DNA of 64,000 nt from Candidatus Solibacter usitatus (GCA_016213245.1 JACRBC010000068.1:20341-84340), one strand, 5' to 3'; numbered from the stretch's first letter, positions 53,084 to 63,555 are shown. Translations and numbers: made by a program. The notes: generated by a model not told the origin, from the letters alone.

Positions 53084-54337
53084 TTGGCTCAAAACATGCT
53101 CTCCCCAAAAGCGTACAAGTGGTCCGTCGTCGCCATGCTGTGGTTTGTCTGCGTCTTCAATTACGCGGACCGGCAGGCCATCTTCTCCGTCTTCCCTCTG
53201 CTCAAGTCGGAGATGGGGCTGAGCGACGTGGAGCTCAGCATCGTCGGCAGCTCGTTCATGTGGGTCTACGCGCTCGGCGGCCCGTTCGCCGGCATGCTCA
53301 CTGACCGCTTCAAACGCAAGACCCTCATCATCGGCGGTTTGGTCTTCTGGTCGGCCGTCACCCTGGCCGTTGCGTTGTCGCAGAACTACTGGCAGCTCGT
53401 GGCGCTGCGCGCGCTGCAGGGCATGGGCGAGGCGCTCTTCTTCCCCGCCGCCATGTCGCTGATCAGCGACTATCACGGGCGCGACACCCGCTCGCGCGCC
53501 ATGGCCATCAACCAGTCCGGCGTCTACGCCGGCACCATCATGGGCGGCGCTGTCGCGGGAATGCTGGCGCAGTTCTATGGGTGGCGCTCGTGCTTCTACA
53601 TCTTCGGGGGGTTGGGGATTGTGCTGGGCGTAGCGCTGCTGGGGATGTTGAGGGAGCCGGTGCGCGGGCAGGCCGAGGACGACGGAGAGGCGGCGAAGGC
53701 GGGTCTGGACCTCAGCGGCGGCGTCTGGAACGTGTTGAAGGATACCTTCGCGCACCCCATGTCGCGCGTGCTGATGACGGTCTTCATCGGCGCCAACTTC
53801 GTGGCCGTGATCTTCCTCACCTGGATGCCGTCCTTCCTCTTCCGCAAGTTCCACATGAGCCTCTCCATGGCCGGACTGAACAGCACGGCGTACCTCCAGA
53901 TCGCCTCGGTCTGCGGCGTCATGACAGGCGGCTGGCTGGCCGACAAGTTCGCGCGGAAGCACATAGCCGGACGCATGTGGACGCAGTCCATCGGCCTGCT
54001 GGCCGGCGTGCCCTTCATCGTCCTGACCGGCTGGACGTTGTCGGTGCCGGTGCTGATCATCGCCATGTCCGGATTCGGCTACGCCAAGGGACTGTATGAC
54101 GCCAACATCTGGGCGTCCCTCTATGACGTGGTGAAGCCCGAGCGCCGCGGCACAGCGCTGGGCTTCATGAACTCCATGGCCTGGCTCGGGGGCAGCGCCG
54201 GTCCGGTGGCCGTCGCCTACGCCGCCCAGACCCTCGGCATGGGCGCCGCCATCAGCGCCAGTTCGCTGGTCTATTTGCTCACCGGCTTCCTGCTGCTGTG
54301 GGGCGTGCGCACCTTCATGCGGACCCGGCCGGCGTGA
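53084..54337 (+). CDS. Major facilitator superfamily transporter
   Basis: The TTG at 53084 has AGG at 8 bases and is the likelier start; the ATG at 53096 is an alternative. The 417-residue protein has about twelve transmembrane helices. The MFS signature between helices 2 and 3 is GMLTDRFKRKT, and helix 4 holds LRALQGMGEALFFPAAMSL. The NYADRQ start is shared with the ACS/sugar-acid and organic-anion porters (tartrate, galactonate, 4-hydroxyphenylacetate types). The substrate is unassigned. It is divergent from the hypothetical at 53035. Confidence 0.88.
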   Translation: MAQNMLSPKAYKWSVVAMLWFVCVFNYADRQAIFSVFPLLKSEMGLSDVELSIVGSSFMWVYALGGPFAGMLTDRFKRKTLIIGGLVFWSAVTLAVALSQNYWQLVALRALQGMGEALFFPAAMSLISDYHGRDTRSRAMAINQSGVYAGTIMGGAVAGMLAQFYGWRSCFYIFGGLGIVLGVALLGMLREPVRGQAEDDGEAAKAGLDLSGGVWNVLKDTFAHPMSRVLMTVFIGANFVAVIFLTWMPSFLFRKFHMSLSMAGLNSTAYLQIASVCGVMTGGWLADKFARKHIAGRMWTQSIGLLAGVPFIVLTGWTLSVPVLIIAMSGFGYAKGLYDANIWASLYDVVKPERRGTALGFMNSMAWLGGSAGPVAVAYAAQTLGMGAAISASSLVYLLTGFLLLWGVRTFMRTRPA

Positions 54338-54381
54338 CCGGGGTCACCGAACCGGCCGGGCGCAGGGCGCAGAATGGAACG

Positions 54382-55674
54382 ATGCGCCTTCTCAGTGCAG
54401 CGCTGTGTGTCTGTTCCGCCCTGGCCCAGCCGCCGGACTTCCGCGGCTCCTACTCCGTCCCTCTCACCGAAGGCGCGCTCCGATACGCAGACCCGCTCAA
54501 GGATGACCCCATCACGAGGCTCCAGGCTCGAATCGACTCCGGCGAAACGCGGTTGGAATGGGACGCGAAGTTCGGCTACCTGCCCTCGCTGCTGAAGGCG
54601 CTCGGCGTGCCGGCGTCCTCGCAGGCGCTCGTCTTCTCCAAGACCAGTTTCCAGCTCTCGCGCATCTCGCCCTCGGCCCCGCGGGCCATCTACTTCAACG
54701 ACAGTGTCTACCTGGGCTACGTGCACGGCGGCGAGGTCATGGAGATGTCCTCGGTCGACCCCGAGCGCGGCGGCATGTTCTTCACCGTGGTGCAGAAAAA
54801 GACAGCCAAGCCCCGGCTGGAGCGCGGGGATAGCTGCCTGCAATGCCACGCCTCGCCCAACACCACCGGCATCCCCGGCCACCTCGTGCGCTCCGTCTAC
54901 GCCGACGCCGAGGGCTACCCGCTGATGACGACGGGCTCGTTCGTCACCGATCACCGCAGCCCCTTCGCCGAGCGCTGGGGCGGCTGGTTCGTCACCGGCA
55001 CGCACGGCCGGATGCGCCACATGGGCAACGTGCAGGTGGCCGACCGCGACAAACCGGAAAGACTCGACCGCGAGTCGGGCGCCAACCTGCTGTCGCTCGA
55101 GAAGCGCTTCGACGTGAACCGCTACCTCACGCCGCACAGCGACATCGTCGCGCTGATGGTGCTCGAGCACCAGACCAAGATGCACAACCTCTTTACGCGG
55201 GCCGGCTTCGAAGTGCGGTCGGCGCTGATTTTGCAGGCGGAGATGAACAAGGCGCTCGGCAAACCCGAAGGCGAGATGAGCGATTCCACGCGCCGCCGCA
55301 TCGACAATTCGGCCGAGATCCTGGTCCGCTACATCCTTTTCGCCGACGAATTCAAGCTGGAGAGCCCGGTCAAGGGAACATCCACGTTCGCCAGCGACTT
55401 CCCTGCCCTGGGGCCGAAGGACGCGAAAGGCCGCAGCCTGCGCGATTTCGACCTGCAAACGCGGCTCTTCCGCTATCCGTGCAGCTACCTGATCTACTCC
55501 GAGGCCTTCGCCGCCCTGCCCGAGCCGTTGAAACAGCGGGTCCGGGCGCGGATCGGCGAAGTTCTCTCGGGCAAGGACCAGGGCGCGGCGTTCGCGCCTC
55601 TGAGTGCGGAAGACCGGCGGGCCATCCGGGAAATCCTGGACGCAACCCAGGCGGCGCCGGCCAGCGCCCGCTGA
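54382..55674 (+). CDS. Exported cytochrome-c-like protein with one heme site
   Basis: The start is the ATG at 54382 (MRLLSAALCVCSALAQPPDF, a signal peptide). The 430-residue protein has a single heme motif CLQCH at residue 152. Conserved blocks are APRAIYFNDSVYLGYVHGGE, FVTDHRSPFAERWGGWFVTG and ERLDRESGANLLSLEKRFD. I recall this arrangement as a conserved but uncharacterised family in Planctomycetota and Acidobacteriota. A monoheme electron-transfer or oxidase role is likely; the partner is unknown. It lies 44 bases after the MFS gene on the same strand. Confidence 0.75.
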   Translation: MRLLSAALCVCSALAQPPDFRGSYSVPLTEGALRYADPLKDDPITRLQARIDSGETRLEWDAKFGYLPSLLKALGVPASSQALVFSKTSFQLSRISPSAPRAIYFNDSVYLGYVHGGEVMEMSSVDPERGGMFFTVVQKKTAKPRLERGDSCLQCHASPNTTGIPGHLVRSVYADAEGYPLMTTGSFVTDHRSPFAERWGGWFVTGTHGRMRHMGNVQVADRDKPERLDRESGANLLSLEKRFDVNRYLTPHSDIVALMVLEHQTKMHNLFTRAGFEVRSALILQAEMNKALGKPEGEMSDSTRRRIDNSAEILVRYILFADEFKLESPVKGTSTFASDFPALGPKDAKGRSLRDFDLQTRLFRYPCSYLIYSEAFAALPEPLKQRVRARIGEVLSGKDQGAAFAPLSAEDRRAIREILDATQAAPASAR

Positions 55675-55716
55675 GAAATCCTGAAGAATTTTCCGATCTG
55701 GCCGATACTGGAAGAC

Positions 55717-57717
55717 ATGATCAAGTTACGTACCCTCTGCCTGTCCAAGGCTCTGTGTCTGGTTTTTTTCACGCTTGCGGGCGCCGCCGCCCAGGTGATC
55801 CCCGGCCGCTACATCGTCGAACTGACAGCAGCGCCCGCCGCCGCAGGAAGCGCCGGGCTGACCGGGGCTGACCGCGCCCTGGCAGAAGAGCGGCGAAGGA
55901 CGCTGGCAGCGCAGCAAACCGTGGTCCGGCGGGCGATCGAGCAGCGTGGCGTACGGGTTTTGACGGGCATGGACACGGCGGTGAATGCGCTGGTGGTCGA
56001 AGCCGGGCGGGGCGAGGTAGAGCGGATCGGCAGGCTTGCCGGAGTCGCCCGGGTGATTCCGGACAGGGCGGTCCACGGGAAGTTGGACCGGGCTCTGGTG
56101 CTGGACGGCGTGGCTGAGGCGATCACTCGCATCGGCGCGGACCGGGCGGGCGCTGGAATCCGTGTGGGCATTCTCGATTCCGGCATCGACGCGTCGCACG
56201 CGGGCTTTCAGGACGATGCGCTTGCGGCGCCTGAAGGGTTTCCGCGAGTCAGTTCCGACGCCAACAGCGGGTTTGTGACCAGGAAGATCATCGTGGCGCG
56301 CAGTTATGAGACGCTGGCCGCCGATGCGGCCGGCTACGGCGTGGACGTGCGCGACGTGAACGGCCACGGCACCAGCGTGGCGTGTTCGGCGGCCTGCGCA
56401 TCTCACGTGAGCCCGCTGGGCCGGATCTCGGGATCGGCGCCGAAAGCCTTCCTGGGCGTCTACAAGGTATTGGGGAACAACGGCAGCGGCGCCACGTCGC
56501 TGCAGCTCAAGGCCATCGACGACGCCATGAAGGACGGGATGGACGTGCTCAACCTCAGCCTGGGCAACGAATTGTCCGGCGACCCGCAGGACGACATTGG
56601 GGCAAAGGCGCTGAACGCGGCCGCCGATGCTGGTCTGATCGTGGTGTGCGCGGCGGGCAATGAAGGGCCGGACGACAACTCGATTAACAGCCCGGGCTTC
56701 GCAGAGAAGGCGATCTCGGTGGGCTCGTCGGCGAGCGACCGGCTGCTGGACATCGAGGGCAATACGGGACCCAACGACCCGAACGCGATCTCGCCGTTCT
56801 CCAGTCGCGGGCCGAGCCCGTCGGCGAATCTGAAGCCCGACATGGTGGCGGTGGGAGACAACTTCTACACGGCGGCCTCGACGTTCAAGAACCCGGATGC
56901 GAGCTATACGGTGACACAGGGCACCAGCTTCGCCACGCCGACGGTGGCGGGGGCGGCGGCGGTGCTCAAGGCCGCGCGGCCCAGCCTGACGGCGGCCCAG
57001 TACCGATCCCTGCTGGTCAACAGCGCCACCGGGTTGAACGGCGCCGACTCCGCGCCTTTGAGCGTGCGGGCGCAAGGCGCCGGCCGGATGAACCTGGCTG
57101 CGTCACTGGAGCAGCCGCTGGCGGTGGAGCCGGTCTCGGTCCACTTCGGCCGGGGCGGTCCGGCGCCCAGCCTGATGCGGGAGTTGACGCTGACCAACCT
57201 CACCGCCTCGCCGCTGGCTGTGACGGTCGCAGTCCAGTCCTTCGATAAGAGGAGCCTGCCGGTGATTTCCGCCGCGCCTTCGGGGCCGATTCCGCCACAG
57301 GGCAGCGCGGTGGTGACGATGCAATTCGGGGGCGCGGAATTGAGCGGCGAATATCAGGGAGTGATCCTTGTCGCCAACGACGCCAACGCCGTGGTGGCGC
57401 GCGTGCCCTACTGGTACGCGGTGAGGTCCAGCGCGGTGGCGGGATTCAGCGTGTTCAAGCTGCCGGAGAGCGCCGCGGCGGGCGAGACGGCGCTGTTCTA
57501 TGTCCGGATGGTGGACTCCGGCGGGGTGGATCTGCTGGACGATTCGCTCACGGTGACGCCGGTGACCGGAGGCGGTTCGGTGGTGGGCGCCGAAGTGTTT
57601 CCGGATGCCATCAACATGGTAGCGGTGGGCGTGAAGATGGGCGCCGGCGGCGACAACGTGTTCCGCCTGAAGTCCGGCAGCGCAAGCCGTGACGTGACCA
57701 TCGCGCTGCGGCGGTAG
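55717..57717 (+). CDS. Subtilisin-like serine protease (S8 family), exported
   Basis: The 666-residue protein has a signal peptide (LCLSKALCLVFFTLAGAAAQ), an inhibitor-I9-like propeptide (VIPGRYIVELTAAPAA, residues about 26-110), and the S8 domain. The triad is Asp154 in GILDSGIDASH, His217 in NGHGTSVA and Ser407 in GTSFATP, so it should be active. Residues about 460-660 form beta-sandwich domains (PVSVHFGRGGPAPSLMRELT), perhaps for substrate or surface binding. It probably degrades extracellular protein. Confidence 0.9.
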   Translation: MIKLRTLCLSKALCLVFFTLAGAAAQVIPGRYIVELTAAPAAAGSAGLTGADRALAEERRRTLAAQQTVVRRAIEQRGVRVLTGMDTAVNALVVEAGRGEVERIGRLAGVARVIPDRAVHGKLDRALVLDGVAEAITRIGADRAGAGIRVGILDSGIDASHAGFQDDALAAPEGFPRVSSDANSGFVTRKIIVARSYETLAADAAGYGVDVRDVNGHGTSVACSAACASHVSPLGRISGSAPKAFLGVYKVLGNNGSGATSLQLKAIDDAMKDGMDVLNLSLGNELSGDPQDDIGAKALNAAADAGLIVVCAAGNEGPDDNSINSPGFAEKAISVGSSASDRLLDIEGNTGPNDPNAISPFSSRGPSPSANLKPDMVAVGDNFYTAASTFKNPDASYTVTQGTSFATPTVAGAAAVLKAARPSLTAAQYRSLLVNSATGLNGADSAPLSVRAQGAGRMNLAASLEQPLAVEPVSVHFGRGGPAPSLMRELTLTNLTASPLAVTVAVQSFDKRSLPVISAAPSGPIPPQGSAVVTMQFGGAELSGEYQGVILVANDANAVVARVPYWYAVRSSAVAGFSVFKLPESAAAGETALFYVRMVDSGGVDLLDDSLTVTPVTGGGSVVGAEVFPDAINMVAVGVKMGAGGDNVFRLKSGSASRDVTIALRR

Positions 57718-57746
57718 CGGGACAGGGCGGCGGTCCGGTCGCCAGG

Positions 57747-59615
57747 CTACTGCCCCGCGATGCGGATGACGCCCCGCTGCGCGTCTTCCGGACGGATGCG
57801 GATGTAGACGCCTTCGCCCACGTCTTCGCGGTTGAACTGTATGTCCGTGCCGTCCACCATCACGGCCCGGGGATTGAAGTCTTTGGGCAGCAGGACGCGG
57901 AAAAGAAGCTGGCTCCCGCTGCCGGAGTACTCGATGTGCAGCGACCGCGGCTCGGCGCGCCAGGAGTAGGCAAAGTAGCCGGAACCGGCCGCGTAGCGCG
58001 CCGTCGCGCGTGCCTCCGTCAGTCCCGCGGCCGGCCAGCGCGGCGAGATCTCGACGCTCTCAAAACCACTGGAAGCGTCCCTGATTCCCGCCAGCCCTTC
58101 GATCAACGAATCCACCCACTGCGCCATGCCCCAGCCGGCGTAATTCACTTCGTTGGTCGTGCGATGGCCCGGCGTGCCGTCCGGCCAGTACCAGACCTGC
58201 GCCCCGCCGGTCTGCCGCAGGTGAGCGGCATACTGGCGCAGCAGCTCTACGCCGTAACTCTCCCGGCCGTTCTCCAACGCCCCGCGCGACAGTTCGCCGC
58301 CTACCCACGGCATCAGCCCGCCGTTGGCATAGCCCCCCTGTTTGCGATACGCGTCCTTCCAATATCCAAGCGAGTCTGGATAGCCGGGCTGGAGGCTCCA
58401 CCACGGGTACTTGTCGCCGGTCTCGCGGTGGCGGCGGCGGTATTCATCGATGATGCCGAGCGCCTGGTGGTAATCGGCCAGGCCACGGGTGACGGCCCAC
58501 GTATTGCCCATGGCGAGCTGCTTCGACTCGTCGAAATCGTCGTGGCCGATCGAGTCAAGGTGAACGTGATGCAGGAACTTCGATCCGTCCCACAGCAGCT
58601 TGGCGGCGCGCTCGCGGTACTCGCCGGCCTGTTTGGCCCAGCGCTGAGAAGAGGCCGTGTCGCCCAGGTGAGAGTACATCTCGCTCATGGCGCGAAAGGC
58701 CAGCGCGTAACCGCTCTGGTCGCAGGTGGCAATCACGTGGCGCGAGCCGCCTCTGTCCGAGGCGCCGTCGATGTCGTAGTCCCAGGTGTCGCACGAGTGC
58801 TGGCGCTTGATCAGCCGGTTGCCCGGATCCCAGTGCCTGGCGTCGCTGCCGATGTAGGCCAGCGCTTTTTCAAGCTTCGGCAGCGCCCGCCGCATCCAGC
58901 CGTCGTCGCCCGTGGCCTTCCACGTCTCCCAGACGCCCAGCGTCAGGATGTACTCCACGTCGCTCTCCAGACCCACGCGCCACGTTCGCCCGTCGCGCTC
59001 GATGCCGTCCGGCGTCTGCCCGTCCTCGCGCTGGACCTCCAGAAAGCGATCCAGACCGCACTGCATCTCGCGCTCCCAGTACTTGTACGCCGGCAGCGAG
59101 TAGATCCAGTCGCGCAGCCAGATGCCGTCGAAATGCCAGGTGTCGGCCGAGATGTAGCCGACGAAACGGCCGCGCGTGGTCATGTAGTCGCGCCGGCCAA
59201 GCTGCATGGCCTCGCGTGTGAAGGGGTAAAGCGTGTCAAAGTCGCGGTCGCCCGTGACGACCCCGGTTTCGGCGTCGAGCAGAATGTTCAGGTAGCGGCT
59301 GTAGCGCTTCTCACCGGGCCACCAGAGGTAGATGTAGTGCACCCCCAGCCTGCCCGTCACCTGGAACGTCACCTCGCCATGGTTGGCCGCCAGGTCGATC
59401 TCTTTCTCGAAGTACGTCTTCTGCTCGGGATCCGCCACCCGGATGCGCCCCCGGCTGTCGCCCTTGGTCCGCCCCGTGACCTTGACGCGGACAAGATCGA
59501 GAGGCCGATAGGCGCGCTGGTTGGTTTCCAGGCGGCCGTATTGGCCTTCCAGCGTGGTGGGGTCGGAGGCGAGCGCAAGCGAGGTGGTCAGCAGAACGGC
59601 CGCAAACAGGCGCAT
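57747..59615 (-). CDS. Exported six-hairpin glycosidase-like protein
   Basis: The 622-residue protein has a signal peptide (MRLFAAVLLTTSLALA), an N-terminal beta domain (to about residue 130) and an alpha/alpha toroid (residues about 140-520). Conserved acidic positions include FDGIWLRDWIYSLPAY, TWDYDIDGASDRGGSRH and TTNEVNYAGWGMAQW. A C-terminal beta cap follows. This is the GH15/GH78/GH94-like architecture; the exact family and sugar cannot be fixed by eye. It is convergent with the subtilase gene and 9 bases from the cysteine-synthase-like gene upstream on its own strand. Confidence 0.7.
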   Translation of the reverse strand: MRLFAAVLLTTSLALASDPTTLEGQYGRLETNQRAYRPLDLVRVKVTGRTKGDSRGRIRVADPEQKTYFEKEIDLAANHGEVTFQVTGRLGVHYIYLWWPGEKRYSRYLNILLDAETGVVTGDRDFDTLYPFTREAMQLGRRDYMTTRGRFVGYISADTWHFDGIWLRDWIYSLPAYKYWEREMQCGLDRFLEVQREDGQTPDGIERDGRTWRVGLESDVEYILTLGVWETWKATGDDGWMRRALPKLEKALAYIGSDARHWDPGNRLIKRQHSCDTWDYDIDGASDRGGSRHVIATCDQSGYALAFRAMSEMYSHLGDTASSQRWAKQAGEYRERAAKLLWDGSKFLHHVHLDSIGHDDFDESKQLAMGNTWAVTRGLADYHQALGIIDEYRRRHRETGDKYPWWSLQPGYPDSLGYWKDAYRKQGGYANGGLMPWVGGELSRGALENGRESYGVELLRQYAAHLRQTGGAQVWYWPDGTPGHRTTNEVNYAGWGMAQWVDSLIEGLAGIRDASSGFESVEISPRWPAAGLTEARATARYAAGSGYFAYSWRAEPRSLHIEYSGSGSQLLFRVLLPKDFNPRAVMVDGTDIQFNREDVGEGVYIRIRPEDAQRGVIRIAGQ

Positions 59616-59624
59616 GCAGCCATG

Positions 59625-60686
59625 CTATGCCAACGACGCCGCGGCGGTCTCATTGCACATCTGGCAGTTGCGCGAGAAGGCCCGGAAGCCCGTCAGCTTC
59701 ACACGCGGCGACAGGTAGGCCTCCCGCTCGGGCTCGTGCCGCAGAAGATCGGTGGTCAGGTATTTCTTGTTGTCGTCGCTGAAAACCGTGACAACGCCGG
59801 CATCGGGTCCCATTTCGTTCTGGATCATGAGCGCGCCGAGAAAATTCGCGCCCGACGAAATCCCCACCGCAAAGCCGAGTTCGGAAGCTAGTCTCTGGGC
59901 CATCAGGATGGAATCGCCATCCGCCACCGCGACCACGGAGTCCAGTTCATCCAGGTTCACAATGGCCGGAATGAACTCGTCCGAGATGCCCTGAATGCGG
60001 TGCGAGCCCACCTTGTATCCCGTCGACAGCGTCGGCGACTCCGCAGGCTCCAGTGGATGGACCCTCACCGTCGCGCCGGTGGACCGCAGGTATCGCCCTA
60101 CCCCCATCACCGTCCCGCCCGTGCCCACCCCGGCCACGAACGCATCCGGCCGCAGCCCCTCCTTCTCCATCTGAAACCAGATCTCCGGACCCGTGGTGGA
60201 CTGGTGAGCGCCTGCGTTGGCGGCATTGGAAAACTGGCACGGCAGGAACGCGCGCGGCGTGCGCGATGCAAGCTCCTCCGACAGGCGGATGCTCCCCAGA
60301 AATCCGCCCTGTATGCGGCTCACTGGAACGATGGAGGCCCCAAAACTCGAGATCAGATCCGTGCGCTCCCGGCTCATCCAATCCGGCATGAAAATGGTCA
60401 CCGGGTGGCCCAGCGCCCGTCCGAGCGCCGAAAAGGAAATGCCCGTGTTTCCACTCGTCGCCTCGACGATCATATCGCCCGGCTCGATCCGCCCCTCGCG
60501 GTAAGCCGACTCCAGAATGTGCAGCGCCATGCGGTCCTTGATGCTGCCCGTCATGTTGAGCTGCTCGCTCTTGGCGAAGACCCGCCTGGGCTGGCCGTCG
60601 AACTCGAAGCCGATCTCCAATAGTGGCGTGTTGCCGATGAGTCGATGCAGGTGCCGGAAGCGGTTTTCGATGGCAGGAGTCCACAT
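59625..60686 (-). CDS. Cysteine-synthase-like PLP enzyme with C-terminal Cys motif
   Basis: The 353-residue protein is a fold-type II PLP enzyme. [17 protein letters not shown] starts it, [12 protein letters not shown] holds the PLP Lys, [19 protein letters not shown] binds the substrate, and [15 protein letters not shown] holds the phosphate of PLP. This is the cysteine synthase/cystathionine beta-synthase group. The C-terminal extension ([20 protein letters not shown]) carries a CxxC not typical of CysK. It may make cysteine or a related beta-substituted alanine. An inverted repeat lies 57 bases upstream of its start. Confidence 0.82.
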   Translation of the reverse strand: MWTPAIENRFRHLHRLIGNTPLLEIGFEFDGQPRRVFAKSEQLNMTGSIKDRMALHILESAYREGRIEPGDMIVEATSGNTGISFSALGRALGHPVTIFMPDWMSRERTDLISSFGASIVPVSRIQGGFLGSIRLSEELASRTPRAFLPCQFSNAANAGAHQSTTGPEIWFQMEKEGLRPDAFVAGVGTGGTVMGVGRYLRSTGATVRVHPLEPAESPTLSTGYKVGSHRIQGISDEFIPAIVNLDELDSVVAVADGDSILMAQRLASELGFAVGISSGANFLGALMIQNEMGPDAGVVTVFSDDNKKYLTTDLLRHEPEREAYLSPRVKLTGFRAFSRNCQMCNETAAASLA

Positions 60687-60742
60687 GGCCTGTAATCACT
60701 CACGGTAGCACCTCGGCCCGGCTCAGTCCACTTCACATAGAT

Positions 60743-60762
60743 ACACCACCTATAAGTGGTGT
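60743..60762. promoter_or_regulatory. Inverted repeat ACACCAC-N6-GTGGTGT
   Basis: The arms ACACCAC (60743-60749) and GTGGTGT (60756-60762) are perfect and flank CTATAA. It lies between the divergent cysteine-synthase-like and CoA-transferase genes, nearer the former. It is a likely repressor or activator site, since the spacer includes a TATA-like core. No regulator gene is adjacent. Confidence 0.5.
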
Positions 60763-60811
60763 CGTTTCAGCAAGATGCTGCCATGTTCGCAACTCGTTGC
60801 AACAATAGGAC

Positions 60812-60841
60812 TTGACAGGATGTCCTGTCTGGAGCGATAAA
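60812..60841 (+). promoter_or_regulatory. Promoter with overlapping palindrome before the CoA-transferase operon
   Basis: TTGACA (60812-60817) and GATAAA (60836-60841) are spaced 18 bases apart, a near-consensus sigma-70 pair. GACAGGA-TG-TCCTGTC (60814-60829) is a 7-base-arm palindrome overlapping the -35 box. Binding there would block transcription of the CoA transferase, ferredoxin and 2-oxoacid oxidoreductase genes. Confidence 0.5.
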
Positions 60842-60912
60842 GAGATAGGACCGTTGGTTTCAGTGATGCAGGTATTAAATTCAGCAATCAGAAGCGCTAG
60901 CAGGGCCCGACG

Positions 60913-62232
60913 ATGAGCTGGCAGGAAGACTACGATCGAAAGCGCACCACCGCCGCTGAGGCTGTGTCCGGCGTGCGGTCGGGCGAGCGCATCTATATGC
61001 ACCCCGGATGCGCCACCCCGGAGGTGCTTGTCCAGGCATTGCTCGAGCGGGCGGGCTCGCTGGAGGATGTTGAAATCATCCACCTCAAGACTCTGGGCAA
61101 CGCCGACTACTCGCACCGCCGTTACGACGGCATCTTCCGCACCGTCGGGCTCTTCATCGGTGAGAATGTTCGGGATGCGGTAGCCGAGGGGCGCGCCGAT
61201 TACATGCCCATCTTCCTCCACGAGGTGGAGAGCCTGTTCGAGTCCGGAGCCTGCCCTCTCGACCACGTTTTCCTGCAGCTCTCCCCGCCCGACAAGTACG
61301 GCTACATGAGCCTGGGCGTGGGCGTCGATTGCACCCTTACGGCGGCCAAGAACTGCCGCCGCGTGATCGCCGAGGTGAACCCGAGAATGCCCCGCACCCA
61401 CGGGCAGACCTTCCTGCACGTCTCCGAGGTCCACGGCATCGTGGAGGTCGACCACGAACTGCCGGAATTGCACCCCGCCCCCGCCAACGAGGTGCAGGTG
61501 CGCATCGCCCGGAACGTCGCCTCCCTCATCCCCAACGGCGCCACCCTGCAACTCGGCATCGGCGCGATCCCGGACGCCGTGCTGGCGAGCCTGACCGGAC
61601 ACAGGGACCTGGGGCTCCACACCGAGATGTTCTCCGACGGGGTCATCCCGCTGATCGAAAGCGGCGTGATGAACGGCGCGGCGAAATCCATCCATGCCGG
61701 CAAGCTCATCGCCGGTTTCGTGCTCGGCACCAGGAAGCTCTTCAACTTCGTCGACGACAACCCGCTGCTCGAGTTCCACCCCAACAAGTACGTCTGCGAC
61801 CCCTTCGTCATCAGCCGCAACCGCAAGATGGTGGCCATCAACTCGGCGCTGCAGGTGGACATCACCGGCCAGGTCTGTGCGGACTCCATCGGGGCAAAGC
61901 TCTACAGCGGAGTCGGCGGGCAGGTGGACTTCATCCGCGGCGCCGCCCACAGCGAAGGCGGCAAGCCCATTATCGCCCTGCCATCGACGGCGAAAAAGGG
62001 GACCGTTTCCAGAATCGCGCCCATCCTCGACCCCGGCGCCGGCGTGGTCACCTCGCGCGCCGACGTCCACTACGTCGTCACCGAGCACGGCGTGGCCTTC
62101 CTCCACGGCAAGACGCTGCGCGAGCGCACCGAGGCTCTGATCGGAATCGCGGACCCGAAATTCCGCGAGATGCTGTACGATTTTGCATACGAGATGCACT
62201 ACTTGAGACCCCGGCTGGTTCCGGCCGGATAA
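60913..62232 (+). CDS. Acetyl-CoA hydrolase/CoA-transferase family enzyme
   Basis: The 439-residue protein belongs to the class I CoA-transferase family (4-hydroxybutyrate, butyrate or propionate:acetate type). [16 protein letters not shown] is the family GxGxxP motif. The catalytic Glu is Glu238 in [13 protein letters not shown], which forms the glutamyl-CoA thioester. [20 protein letters not shown] closes the domain. The acyl group is not fixed; the downstream 2-oxoacid oxidoreductase suggests transfer of CoA from a branched or short acyl-CoA. It is followed after 11 bases by the ferredoxin gene. Confidence 0.85.
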   Translation: MSWQEDYDRKRTTAAEAVSGVRSGERIYMHPGCATPEVLVQALLERAGSLEDVEIIHLKTLGNADYSHRRYDGIFRTVGLFIGENVRDAVAEGRADYMPIFLHEVESLFESGACPLDHVFLQLSPPDKYGYMSLGVGVDCTLTAAKNCRRVIAEVNPRMPRTHGQTFLHVSEVHGIVEVDHELPELHPAPANEVQVRIARNVASLIPNGATLQLGIGAIPDAVLASLTGHRDLGLHTEMFSDGVIPLIESGVMNGAAKSIHAGKLIAGFVLGTRKLFNFVDDNPLLEFHPNKYVCDPFVISRNRKMVAINSALQVDITGQVCADSIGAKLYSGVGGQVDFIRGAAHSEGGKPIIALPSTAKKGTVSRIAPILDPGAGVVTSRADVHYVVTEHGVAFLHGKTLRERTEALIGIADPKFREMLYDFAYEMHYLRPRLVPAG

Positions 62233-62243
62233 GGAGACTGGAT

Positions 62244-62498
62244 ATGGCGGCCATCGCGGAAATGCCGGCGGCAGTGAAAGAAGACAAGGGCAGGGTGGAG
62301 ATCGACCAGGCCGAGTGCAAAGGCTGCGGCCTCTGCGTGGAGGCGTGCGTGCCGAAGGTGCTCCATCTGGCTTCGCACCTGAACCACTACGGCTACCACC
62401 CGGCCGCCTACGCCGGACGCGGCTGCAACGGCTGCGGACTGTGCTTCTACACATGCCCGGAGCCGGGCGCCATTCGCGTGTGGAAGGCCGTGGCGTAA
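62244..62498 (+). CDS. 2[4Fe-4S] ferredoxin, delta-like subunit of the oxidoreductase
   Basis: The start is the ATG at 62244, with AAGGAG 7 bases upstream; the long frame from 61329 is a shadow of the CoA transferase. The 84-residue protein has two cluster motifs, [13 protein letters not shown] and [17 protein letters not shown]. In 2-oxoacid:ferredoxin oxidoreductases this subunit accepts electrons from the TPP site and hands them to free ferredoxin. It sits 10 bases before vorB, as expected. Confidence 0.88.
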   Translation: MAAIAEMPAAVKEDKGRVEIDQAECKGCGLCVEACVPKVLHLASHLNHYGYHPAAYAGRGCNGCGLCFYTCPEPGAIRVWKAVA

Positions 62499-62508
62499 GG
62501 AGCATGGA

Positions 62509-63555
62509 ATGCCGAAGCAACTGATCAAGGGCAATGAGGCGCTGGTGAAGGGCGCGGTGCTGGCCGGCTGCCGGGCGTTCTACGGATACCCCATCACCCC
62601 GGCCAACGAGATCGCCGAAGCCGCGGCGCTCTACCTGCCTCAGGCCGGCGGCGTCTTCCTCCAGGCCGAAAGCGAGGTGGCGGCCATCAACATGATCTAC
62701 GGGGCATCCTCAGCCGGCGTCCGCGCCATGACGGCATCCTCGGGACCCGGCATCAGCCTCATGCAGGAGGGCGTCAGTTACCTCGCCGGAGCGGAACTGC
62801 CGTGCGTGGTCGTGGACATCAGCCGCGCCGGCCCGGGCCTGGGCAACATCGCGCCCGAGCAGGGCGACTACTTCCAGGTGGTCAAGGGCGGCGGCCACGG
62901 CAACTACCGCACGCCCGTGCTGGCGCCCGCCTCCGCCCAGGAAATGTGTGACCTCACGCGCCTGGCCTTCGATCTGGCCGACACCTACCGCACTCCGGTC
63001 TACGTCATGGCTGACGGCTTCATCGGCCAGATGATGGAGCCGGTGGACTTCCTGTCCGTCGATGCGCGCCAACCCCGCATCCCGGAGTGGGCCGTGGACG
63101 GCACGGCTGAGACGAGACACAACCTGATCTCCTCCATCTACATCCAGCCCGACGACATGGAGCGGCACATCCGCAAGCTGGAGGCCAAGTACCGCGTCAT
63201 CGCCGGCGAGGAGACGCGCTGGGAGAACTACCGCACCGATGACGCCGAACTGGTCTTTGCCGGCTACGGCATCATTTCGCGCATCCTCAAGTCGGTGGTC
63301 GGCATGCTCCGGGAAAGGGGCGTGAAGGCGGGCCTGCTGCGGCCCATCACGCTGTTCCCCTTCCCCACGCTCGAATTGCAGCGGCTCGCCGCACAGGCGG
63401 AGCGCTTCTTCGTCGTCGAGATGAGCACCGGCCAGATGGTGGAAGACGTCAAACTGGCCGTCGAAGGCCGGCGGCCGGTGGAGTTTTACGGCCGCTGCGG
63501 CGGCAATTCGCCCACGGCGGAAGAGGTCTGCGAGGAGGTGATGGCCCATGCCTGA
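62509..63555 (+). CDS. vorB: 2-oxoacid:ferredoxin oxidoreductase alpha subunit (VorB type)
   Basis: The 348-residue protein matches VorB/Kor[21 protein letters not shown], then [11 protein letters not shown] at the start; [13 protein letters not shown]; the [17 protein letters not shown] segment; and a C-terminal [20 protein letters not shown]. Together with the TPP subunit it oxidises 2-oxoacids (2-oxoisovalerate or 2-oxoglutarate type) to acyl-CoA and CO2 with reduction of ferredoxin. The spacing from the ferredoxin gene (10 bases) and overlap with the TPP subunit (8 bases) show one operon. Substrate choice between Vor and Kor is uncertain. Confidence 0.83.
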   Translation: MPKQLIKGNEALVKGAVLAGCRAFYGYPITPANEIAEAAALYLPQAGGVFLQAESEVAAINMIYGASSAGVRAMTASSGPGISLMQEGVSYLAGAELPCVVVDISRAGPGLGNIAPEQGDYFQVVKGGGHGNYRTPVLAPASAQEMCDLTRLAFDLADTYRTPVYVMADGFIGQMMEPVDFLSVDARQPRIPEWAVDGTAETRHNLISSIYIQPDDMERHIRKLEAKYRVIAGEETRWENYRTDDAELVFAGYGIISRILKSVVGMLRERGVKAGLLRPITLFPFPTLELQRLAAQAERFFVVEMSTGQMVEDVKLAVEGRRPVEFYGRCGGNSPTAEEVCEEVMAHA

